A DNA stretch of 29,887 bases from Flavobacteriales bacterium UBA7430 (GTDB lineage Bacteria; Bacteroidota; Bacteroidia; Flavobacteriales; UBA7430), in the NCBI GenBank assembly GCA_002478765.1, contig DLQO01000017.1, positions 1 through 29,887 of the forward strand, written 5' to 3'. The translations under genes and the position numbers were made by a program. The notes under the pieces were generated by a model. That model did no database searches, was not told the origin of the DNA, and worked only from the letters and a program-made list of their open reading frames with translations. Below are positions 6,982 to 13,534 of this stretch, piece after piece. The number at the start of each line of letters is the position of its first letter. The first letter of the stretch is position 1.

Positions 6982-6989
6982 TATATTCG
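6982..6989 (+). promoter_or_regulatory. Imperfect -7 box ahead of gldA
   Basis: TATATTCG differs from TAnnTTTG at one conserved base and ends 4 bases before the gldA ATG. The spacing is like that of the rsgA and ketoacyl-synthase boxes, which is the main reason to list it. Confidence 0.35.
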
Positions 6990-6993
6990 TAGT

Positions 6994-7893
6994 ATGTCTA
7001 TCAAAGCAGAAAACATCTCTAAAGTATATGGGAAACAAAAAGCACTACAAGAAATTTCCTTTGAAATAAAAAAAGGAGAAATTGTTGGCTTTTTAGGGCC
7101 AAATGGTGCGGGGAAATCTACCCTCATGAAAATTCTTACCGGATCTGTAAGCCCCACGAAGGGAGTGGCAAAAATTTGCGGTTCTAATGTCTCAGAGCAT
7201 GCTATAGAAGTAAAGCGTAAAATCGGTTATCTTCCTGAACACAATCCACTTTATCTTGATATGTATGTTGAAGAATCTTTAAATTTTACAGCCGACATAT
7301 TCGGAGTTAAGCGAGAACAAGTTAAAGCAATCATTGAAAAAACAGGCTTAACCAATGAACAAAATAAAAAAATTAATATTCTATCGAAGGGTTACCGGCA
7401 AAGAGTAGGTCTTGCTCAAGCACTCATTCACAATCCAGAAGTACTCATCTTAGATGAACCGTCTTCAGGATTAGATCCAAATCAACTTATAGAAATTCGA
7501 TCATTGATTAAAGACATCGCTAAGGAAAAAACAGTCATGCTATCCACACACATTATACAAGAAGCGGAAGCAATCTGCGATCGAGTAATCATCATCAATA
7601 AGGGAGAAATCATCGCTGACAAACCTATAAATGAACTTCAAAAGACGCCCGACAATACGAAAATAATTACGGTTGAATTCGATCAAGAGATTGCGATTGA
7701 AAAACTCAAACGCATTGAGAGCATACTCGAAATTGTGAAGCTTACAAGTCATAAATTTCAAATCATTTCCGAATCTAAATTTGATTTAAGACCCGATCTA
7801 TTCCAATTTGCTGTGTCATACAAAGCCACCATACTTCAAATGAATGTGGAAGAAGAAAAACTAGAAACTATTTTCAACAATCTAACGAAGTAA
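6994..7893 (+). CDS. gldA: Gliding-motility ABC transporter ATPase GldA
   Basis: This is the ATP-binding subunit of the GldAFG ABC transporter needed for gliding in Flavobacterium. The 299 residues show Walker A GPNGAGKST (35-43), the signature LSKGYRQ (130-136), Walker B LILDEP (151-156) and the H-loop histidine His186. Assignment to GldA rather than a generic ABC ATPase rests on close agreement with remembered Flavobacterium GldA: the start MSIKAENISKVYGKQKAL, the Q-loop region IGYLPEHNPLYLDMYVEE, and SSGLDPNQLIEIR after Walker B. The membrane partners gldF and gldG are not adjacent, as in Flavobacterium johnsoniae. Some non-gliding relatives also keep gldA, so gliding itself is not proven. 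Confidence 0.85.
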   Translation: MSIKAENISKVYGKQKALQEISFEIKKGEIVGFLGPNGAGKSTLMKILTGSVSPTKGVAKICGSNVSEHAIEVKRKIGYLPEHNPLYLDMYVEESLNFTADIFGVKREQVKAIIEKTGLTNEQNKKINILSKGYRQRVGLAQALIHNPEVLILDEPSSGLDPNQLIEIRSLIKDIAKEKTVMLSTHIIQEAEAICDRVIIINKGEIIADKPINELQKTPDNTKIITVEFDQEIAIEKLKRIESILEIVKLTSHKFQIISESKFDLRPDLFQFAVSYKATILQMNVEEEKLETIFNNLTK

Positions 7894-7918
7894 TAAAATA
7901 TTAAATCAATCTTATTCT

Positions 7919-7926
7919 TATCTTTG
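7919..7926 (+). promoter_or_regulatory. -7 box of the metK operon
   Basis: TATCTTTG matches TAnnTTTG. The expected transcription start is a few bases downstream (about 7931), just before the first base pair of the riboswitch at 7934. This is the arrangement needed for the whole aptamer to be transcribed. Confidence 0.7.
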
Positions 7927-7933
7927 CAAACGC

Positions 7934-7980
7934 AGTGGATAAATTTGACTGATTGCAACCACTATAAAAAAGGCTAAAGC
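7934..7980 (+). promoter_or_regulatory. SAM-II riboswitch aptamer upstream of metK
   Basis: The P1 stem is AGTGG (7934-7938) with CCACT (7959-7963). The loop contains AAATTTGACTGATTGCAA, matching the conserved AUUUG...UUGCAA pattern of SAM-II, and the 3' part ends in GGCTAAAGC (7972-7980), carrying the conserved GCUAAAG. TTGC (7953-7956) can pair with GC-AA of that 3' element across the bulged T, as in the H-type pseudoknot of the class. SAM-II binds S-adenosylmethionine and usually blocks translation; its location upstream of SAM synthetase fits feedback control. The class is best known from Alphaproteobacteria, with Bacteroidota examples to my recollection. Confidence 0.88.
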
Positions 7981-8045
7981 AGTATTCTCTACCGCAAAGC
8001 CCAGATCAGACTTTAATTTTTAATACTTCATTTAAAGAATACGAT

Positions 8046-9308
8046 ATGTCGTACTTTTTTACTTCCGAATCTGTGTCAGAAGGGCACCCAGATAAGGTAG
8101 CTGATCAGATTTCAGATGCTATACTTGATGCATTCCTTGCTCAAGATCCCGAATCTAAAGTAGCATGTGAAACACTTGTAACCACAGGATTGGCAGTTCT
8201 AAGTGGGGAGATAAACTCCAAAGCAAAGGTAAACATTGAAAAAGAGGCTCGAGACGTTATCAAGAAAATAGGGTATACAAATCCTGCGTATAAATTTGAA
8301 GCGGACTCATGCAAAATCATGTCTGTCGTTCACGAACAATCCCCAGACATCCTTCAGGGCGTTATTGAAGGAAAAGGCTTACACGCAGAACAAGGAGCTG
8401 GAGATCAAGGCATCATGTTTGGTTATGCGACCAATGAAACCGAAAACTTCATGCCCTTAGCTTTGAGTCTTTCGCACATGCTCCTTCAAGAGCTGGCTGT
8501 CATAAGACGTGAAGATCACAAGGTAATGCATTACCTTCGTCCTGATGCAAAGTCCCAAGTAACCATTCAATATTCAGATCAACACCTGCCTGAACGGATC
8601 GACACCATTGTCATATCAACACAACATGATGACTTTGATGAGGAATCTAAAATGTTAGCCAAAATAAAAAATGACATCGTCAACATACTTGTAGAGCGTG
8701 TTAAGCAAAAACTACCCGAGCATATCGTAGCCCTTTTTGACGATACGATTACCTATCATGTAAATCCTACCGGTAAATTCGTTATTGGAGGCCCTCATGG
8801 AGATACCGGTTTGACGGGTAGAAAAATTATTGTTGACACATACGGCGGTAAAGGTGCGCACGGTGGAGGTGCTTTTTCAGGGAAAGATCCATCAAAAGTA
8901 GACCGATCTGCCGCCTACGCCACGAGGCATATTGCAAAAAACCTAGTAGCATCTGGAGTTTCAGACCAAATCCTCGTACAAGTAGCTTATGCTATTGGTG
9001 TGGCCGACCCGATGAATATTTTCATTGATACTTACGGCACATCAAAAGTTGCTTTTAGCGACAGTGAAATTGCTAGAAAAGTAAGCCAACTATTTGACAT
9101 GCGACCTGCTGCAATTGTCAATCGATTTAAACTGAAGGACCCAATATATTCTGAAACTGCAGCCTATGGACATATGGGGCGTGACTCAGAGTTGAAAACA
9201 GTTACATTTAAAGTAAATAAAGAAGAATCTATACACAAAGAAATTGAGACCTTCCCTTGGGAAAAACTTGATTTTGTTGAGAAAATAAAACCCCAGTTTG
9301 GGCTCTAA
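8046..9308 (+). CDS. metK: S-adenosylmethionine synthetase MetK
   Basis: MetK makes S-adenosylmethionine from ATP and methionine in the cytoplasm. The 420 residues are a little longer than E. coli MetK (384). Clear signatures are SEGHPDKVADQISDAILDAF near the N-terminus (His14 in the ATP site), GAGDQGIMFGYA near residue 117, and GGGAFSGKDPSKVDRSAAY near residue 275, the phosphate-binding glycine loop. The ATG at 8046 gives the canonical start MSYFFTSESVSEGHPDK. A SAM-II riboswitch and a -7 box lie upstream, so expression should fall as the product accumulates. The methyltransferase gene follows after 3 bases. Confidence 0.98.
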   Translation: MSYFFTSESVSEGHPDKVADQISDAILDAFLAQDPESKVACETLVTTGLAVLSGEINSKAKVNIEKEARDVIKKIGYTNPAYKFEADSCKIMSVVHEQSPDILQGVIEGKGLHAEQGAGDQGIMFGYATNETENFMPLALSLSHMLLQELAVIRREDHKVMHYLRPDAKSQVTIQYSDQHLPERIDTIVISTQHDDFDEESKMLAKIKNDIVNILVERVKQKLPEHIVALFDDTITYHVNPTGKFVIGGPHGDTGLTGRKIIVDTYGGKGAHGGGAFSGKDPSKVDRSAAYATRHIAKNLVASGVSDQILVQVAYAIGVADPMNIFIDTYGTSKVAFSDSEIARKVSQLFDMRPAAIVNRFKLKDPIYSETAAYGHMGRDSELKTVTFKVNKEESIHKEIETFPWEKLDFVEKIKPQFGL

Positions 9309-9311
9309 GCA

Positions 9312-10406
9312 ATGACGTATTCATACCAAGGAAATAGCTATTCCATCAGTCGCTATCCAAAATCCGACAACAAATCTTTAAAAGCATGGAGCGCGGCAGA
9401 TGAACATCTGTTGAAGTATCTGTCAGAAAGCACCAAGGATTGGCAAAAACCAATCTTGTACAACGATCGATTTGGCTTTCTAAGCATCTTTCTATCGCAA
9501 CATCAAACGTCTGTAGTCGTGAACTTCAAAAGTCAAGAAAAGGCTCTTGAGACCAATCTAAAAGACAACGGTCTTGAAGCTAATGTGGTCCATAGAATAA
9601 ACCCGTTAGATAATCAAAGTAATGCGCACGATCTGGCCTTGATAAAAGTTCCAAAATCGTTAGAGCTTTTTAAATCCCAACTTAGCCAAGCACACGAGCT
9701 TCTGAATGATGATGGCGAAATCATCTGCGCGTTCATGACCAAGTACTTCAGCCCAAAAATTATTAATATCGCAAAAGAGTATTTTGAAGAGTGCCATCAA
9801 TCCAAAGCATGGAAAAAATCGAGATTACTCGTTCTAAAAAAGAAAAAAAAATCGCCCGAAAAAAGTGAAATAAACACCATTAATTTCGATGGTGTAAAGG
9901 AATTCAAACAACATCCCGGTGTTTTTTCTGGTAAAAACATTGACTATGCTACCCAATTTTTGATAGAGCATTTGGAGGTAAAAGCAACAGACAACAAAAT
10001 TCTCGATTTGGCTTCTGGGAATGGAGTATTGGCTCATGTTGCGCTTTCCAAAAACCCCAACGCTGAAGTAAGTTTACTTGACGATTCGCTCTTAGCAATC
10101 GAGTCATCAAAGATGAATTTGAAAAGTCCAAATGCAAGCTTCTACTTCAATGATAACTTGGATAATTTTGAAAATAACACCTTTGATTTAGTTATTTCTA
10201 ACCCTCCTTTTCATTTCGATCATGAAACAAACATTGAAATTGCTTTAAGTTTGTTCATCGATGTAAAAAGATGCCTTAAGAAAGGGGGCGTTTTTCAATT
10301 GGTTACGAGTAATCATCTGAATTTAAAAACACACCTTTATAAGCTGTTTCACAAGGTTAAAATCGTTGCGAAAAATGACAAGTTTGTCGTTTATCTCTGT
10401 GAATGA
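9312..10406 (+). CDS. RlmG/RsmC-like rRNA guanine-N2 methyltransferase
   Basis: This 364-residue class I SAM-dependent methyltransferase has the two-part build of RlmG/RsmC: a divergent N-terminal half, a lysine-rich linker near residues 175-185 (KKKKKSPEKS), and a catalytic C-terminal domain. Motif I is LDLASGNGVLAHVAL near residue 231, followed by LLDDSLLAIESSKMNL and the catalytic SNPPFHF near 295-301. The LDDSLLAIESS stretch is more like RlmG (23S m2G1835) than RsmC (16S m2G1207), and length agrees with RlmG (378 in E. coli), but I cannot settle the target nucleotide. It lies 3 bases after metK and so probably shares its riboswitch-controlled transcript. Confidence 0.75.
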   Translation: MTYSYQGNSYSISRYPKSDNKSLKAWSAADEHLLKYLSESTKDWQKPILYNDRFGFLSIFLSQHQTSVVVNFKSQEKALETNLKDNGLEANVVHRINPLDNQSNAHDLALIKVPKSLELFKSQLSQAHELLNDDGEIICAFMTKYFSPKIINIAKEYFEECHQSKAWKKSRLLVLKKKKKSPEKSEINTINFDGVKEFKQHPGVFSGKNIDYATQFLIEHLEVKATDNKILDLASGNGVLAHVALSKNPNAEVSLLDDSLLAIESSKMNLKSPNASFYFNDNLDNFENNTFDLVISNPPFHFDHETNIEIALSLFIDVKRCLKKGGVFQLVTSNHLNLKTHLYKLFHKVKIVAKNDKFVVYLCE

Positions 10407-10455
10407 TTTCTTCGTTTGGCAATTGCTAAAGTAATCTTACTGCTTAAAGAAAAAT

Positions 10456-11046
10456 TCACACGTCTAAGGAATCTTGGCTCAATAAAAATTCCAATTGAGA
10501 ACAAGCTCTCGTCAATTTTTGGGTCAAATCTTTTCGATCTCTTCTCAAAAAATAAACTTCTGCAGCATTTTCTATACTTTTCTGCATAGCCTCTCTGGGG
10601 TAAGGTTTAGAAATGTACTTGTAAACCTGCCCTTGGTTTATTGAGTTGATGACCGCTGTAATATCGGAGTATCCTGTCACGAGAACGCGAACAGGATCTG
10701 GATACTCGTCAACGATGGATTCTAAAAATTCAACCCCAGTCATTAAATCCATCCTCTGGTCCGTAAGCACTACATGAACATCTTTTGTTTTCATAATTTC
10801 ATACGCTCGATCAGGCGTAGAGGCTATGTAAACATCAAAAATGCGTCTAAATAAACTCTGAAAACTTTCCAACTCATCACGTTCATCATCTAAGTAGAGT
10901 AATCGTATCTTCTCTCTTGGCTCTATAAAATCTTGTCCGTATGATTTTATTTGTTTTTGAATTTCTTCATCCGTGTACACCTTCTTAAACTTTTCTAATT
11001 CCGACTTTAGATGTGAGCCCGTTAGTTTTTTATTTTTATTTTTCAT
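10456..11046 (-). CDS. Stand-alone response-regulator receiver protein
   Basis: This protein has a single receiver domain. From the longest frame (ATG at 11064, 202 residues) the phosphorylation-site residues are all present: acidic pair Asp59-Asp60 (YLDDE), phosphoacceptor Asp102 (LTDQRM), Thr130 (VTGYSD) and Lys153 (ISKPY). Ahead of it is a charged stretch of about 50 residues and behind it a short helical tail of about 30 residues; there is no DNA-binding, HD-GYP or other output domain. I prefer Met7 (11046, MKNKNKKL) because the six residues before it are hydrophobic and atypical. The gene diverges from the four-gene cluster with two histidine kinases, so it is a candidate phosphate acceptor for them. 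The YKYISKPY ending resembles receivers paired with HD-GYP or kinase modules. Confidence 0.85.
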   Translation of the reverse strand: MKNKNKKLTGSHLKSELEKFKKVYTDEEIQKQIKSYGQDFIEPREKIRLLYLDDERDELESFQSLFRRIFDVYIASTPDRAYEIMKTKDVHVVLTDQRMDLMTGVEFLESIVDEYPDPVRVLVTGYSDITAVINSINQGQVYKYISKPYPREAMQKSIENAAEVYFLRRDRKDLTQKLTRACSQLEFLLSQDSLDV

Positions 11047-11179
11047 ATAAATCACCAATAACATTCATGTAAATGTAAATAATTATATATATTTATCCTA
11101 TATTAATATAATATTTCCTATGCTCTCCTGATTAAAGTGCCCGTCACTGTATAAATAATAATTAATCCGAACCAATGTA
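11047..11179. promoter_or_regulatory. Divergent AT-rich control region with a 12-base palindrome
   Basis: The region separates the receiver gene (-) from the acyltransferase-like gene (+), so both promoters should lie here. No TAnnTTTG box is visible on either strand. TATATTAATATA (11099-11110) is a perfect palindrome in very AT-rich surroundings, which makes chance occurrence fairly likely. Confidence 0.3.
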
Positions 11180-11965
11180 ATGTTGCCGACAATTGGTCAA
11201 AAAGACATTGCTAAATTTAGCATAAGAGCTTTAAAAGCTATTGAAGAGCCCCATGTATGCCTGTTATTTCTTAAAAAGCATCACGAAATACTGAAGCATT
11301 ATGGTATCGACATGGTAACCTCTAACAACATCAGTTGGCCCCTCAATCCTAATGTGTACGTACTGGTGGCTGAATCTCTAACGACAGGAGAAATGATGGG
11401 CGGAGTTCGAATTCACATAGCTACCCCAGAATTCCCCTTACCCATAGAAGATGCTGTGGGTTGTATGGACGCAAAAATCGCTCATTTAATAAAGCAATAT
11501 TCAGAATACGGAGGCATTGGTGAAACCTGTGGTCTGTGGTGCTCCTCTTATCATAAAAAGAAGGGCTCAACGGGGCAGAAAATTGGATTGGGCCATCGTT
11601 TAACAAGAGCAGCTGTAGCTGTATCCAATCAGTTTAAGTTAACCACATTAATGGCCATCGTGGGTCAACCTACCCTCCAAAGCTGCCGGAATATAGGCTT
11701 TGTTGAAAGTACTGCATTGGGTGACAACGGTACCTTCCCCTATCCTAAAAAAGACATGGTCGCATGGACTTTGGGTGTTATGAATGCCAAAACACTTGAG
11801 CAAGCTTCGCCCTTGGACAAAAGAATTATTTTAGACTTGAGACAAAACCCTTGTCAATTAAAAAAAGAACAGACCAAAATATCGGAAATAGAAATCAACT
11901 ATCAATTGAATTTGAAACTTGAAGACAAAAATAAATATTTAAATGACAAAAGATTTAATCAATGA
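11180..11965 (+). CDS. GNAT-fold acyltransferase-like protein, autoinducer-synthase-like layout
   Basis: I do not recognise a named family, but this 261-residue protein has GNAT features. A hydrophobic strand pair (VYVLVAES...MMGGVRIHIA, 59-81) leads to the acetyl-CoA loop QKIGLG (133-138), an exact Q-x-x-G-x-G motif, then a helix (HRLTRAAVAVSNQF), a strand (LTTLMAIV) and a QPTLQSCRNIGF segment like GNAT motif B. The order (R-x-I strand before a proline-rich stretch, ETCGLWCSS strand, then acyl-carrier loop) also recalls LuxI/FeeM-type acyl-amino-acid synthases, but the invariant LuxI residues are not clearly present. There is no signal peptide, so it is probably cytoplasmic. It overlaps the next gene by 23 bases and leads a cluster with two histidine kinases. 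Substrate unknown. Confidence 0.6.
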   Translation: MLPTIGQKDIAKFSIRALKAIEEPHVCLLFLKKHHEILKHYGIDMVTSNNISWPLNPNVYVLVAESLTTGEMMGGVRIHIATPEFPLPIEDAVGCMDAKIAHLIKQYSEYGGIGETCGLWCSSYHKKKGSTGQKIGLGHRLTRAAVAVSNQFKLTTLMAIVGQPTLQSCRNIGFVESTALGDNGTFPYPKKDMVAWTLGVMNAKTLEQASPLDKRIILDLRQNPCQLKKEQTKISEIEINYQLNLKLEDKNKYLNDKRFNQ

Positions 11966-13523
11966 TTTTTTAAACTTCCCCGGTTTGGGAAGCATTAAAA
12001 TTATTACTTCTGCAGAAGATTTAAAAAGGTACCATAAAAATACTATGGGTGTTCATAGAAAGATCCTAGCGGCAATACAGGTAACAGAATCGAAACAAAT
12101 AACTGAAATACTAAAGATTGCAAATAAACACCTGCTTTCTATTTATCCAATTAGTACCGGGAATAATTGGGGATATGGCAGTTCAAATCCGGTTAAAAAT
12201 AATTCAATCATCCTAGATCTTTCTAACTTAAATCAAATATTGAATTTTGATGATGAATTAGGTTATGTGACTTTAGAACCTGGTGTTACTCAAAAAATGT
12301 TACACGACTATTTTAAGAAAAAAAAAGTTCGTTATCTGGTCCCAACAACAGGTGCCGGACCTAATTGCAGCATTTTGGGGAATGCTATTGAGCGTGGGTA
12401 CGGAATTACTCCATTTTCTGATCATTTCGCTTCGCTTATTTCTTTAGAAGCTATACTACCAGATGGATCCCTGTACAAATCACCATTAAGTGATTTTAAA
12501 GCGACAGAAGTAGCTGAAATTTTCAAATATGGAATAGGTCCGTATTTAGATGGAATTTTCACTCAATCCAATTTTGGTATTGTAACGAAAATAACCATCG
12601 CTCTTGCCAAAAAAACCGAACACACAGAAATTTTCATGTTTTCTATTAAAGAAGCAAAAGAGCTAAGTAAAACCATTAAAATTATTAGAGAGATAAAACA
12701 GGAACTGGGAAGTATAATTGGTGGTGTTAATCTGATGAATAGAGAGAGAATGAAAGCCATGTTTGGTGATAAGCATCAAAATAAAAGCATCATATGGACT
12801 TGTGTGGGAGGCTTATATGGACCTGTTGAAATAATTAAACAAGCCAAACGAATACTCAAAAGAAAACTAGATAATTTATCTTCATCAGTTGTTTTTCTCA
12901 ATAAAAAAACAATCCGACTGAAAAACAATCTACCTAACTTCATCAACAAATATTTTTATGGAATTCCAAAGGAAACCAAAATTATGGAAAATTTCCTCAA
13001 AATACTTGATGGGGTTCCCTCTGAAATGGCTTTAGCTCTTGCCTACTCGAAATCTAACAAGACGCATAGCTTAAAAGGAAACGCAAATCCGGCGATTGAT
13101 GATTGTGGTTTAATTTGGTTTTCACCTCTTCTTCCTATTCGACCAAATATAGTCGAGGTTTTCGTGAAAAAAATCATTTCGATTTGCAAAAAGCATAAGA
13201 TCGCTCCATTAATTACCCTAACTACGATTTCTAACCATTGCTTTGATTCTACTATACCTATTTTGTATGAAAAAAATAATATCAACGATAAAAAAAATGC
13301 ACAATCTTGTTACGATGAACTTTTCAAGGAATGCCGAAATATGGGCCTTATGCCGTATCGTTTAAATATAGATTCCATGAAAATTTACAATAACGAACAT
13401 GATTTAACATCCGTTAAATTAATTGATACGATTAAAAATGCAATTGATGTAAATCAAGTATTAGCACCAGGAAGGTACAGCTCAACCTTATCCAAAAAAA
13501 GTGATTTCACAAACAATATTTAA
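11943..13523 (+). CDS. FAD-linked oxidoreductase of the VAO/4-cresol dehydrogenase family
   Basis: This 526-residue flavoprotein has an N-terminal PCMH-type FAD-binding domain and a C-terminal cap/substrate domain. The FAD loop PISTGNNWGYGSS (69-81), the LEPGVT segment (111-116), the GNAIERGYGITPFSDHF region (about 146-162) and IGPYLDGIFTQSNFGIVTK (about 197-215) align by eye with 4-cresol dehydrogenase and vanillyl-alcohol oxidase, as does the C-terminal IDVNQVLAPGRYS (about 501-513). Members oxidise para-substituted phenols or related alcohols. I cannot tell whether the residue that binds FAD covalently is kept. The start lies within the acyltransferase-like gene (23-base overlap, different frame). 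The gene is visibly AT-rich: one 60-base block counted by hand had 28% G+C. Substrate unknown. Confidence 0.8.
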   Translation: MTKDLINDFLNFPGLGSIKIITSAEDLKRYHKNTMGVHRKILAAIQVTESKQITEILKIANKHLLSIYPISTGNNWGYGSSNPVKNNSIILDLSNLNQILNFDDELGYVTLEPGVTQKMLHDYFKKKKVRYLVPTTGAGPNCSILGNAIERGYGITPFSDHFASLISLEAILPDGSLYKSPLSDFKATEVAEIFKYGIGPYLDGIFTQSNFGIVTKITIALAKKTEHTEIFMFSIKEAKELSKTIKIIREIKQELGSIIGGVNLMNRERMKAMFGDKHQNKSIIWTCVGGLYGPVEIIKQAKRILKRKLDNLSSSVVFLNKKTIRLKNNLPNFINKYFYGIPKETKIMENFLKILDGVPSEMALALAYSKSNKTHSLKGNANPAIDDCGLIWFSPLLPIRPNIVEVFVKKIISICKKHKIAPLITLTTISNHCFDSTIPILYEKNNINDKKNAQSCYDELFKECRNMGLMPYRLNIDSMKIYNNEHDLTSVKLIDTIKNAIDVNQVLAPGRYSSTLSKKSDFTNNI

Positions 13524-13534
13524 CACGAAAAACC

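Noticed and set aside
7919..8045. SAM-I riboswitch or a transcription terminator in the metK leader
   Set aside because: The conserved elements fit SAM-II, the four-way SAM-I junction is absent, and no hairpin with a T tract is present.
10407..10455. Terminator between the methyltransferase and receiver genes
   Set aside because: I found only a very short AGTAA/TTACT pairing with a 2-base loop and no T tract.
11180..11965. Calling the GNAT-like protein a true LuxI homoserine-lactone synthase
   Set aside because: The invariant LuxI Arg/Trp/Asp pattern could not be placed with confidence, and no LuxR-type regulator is present.
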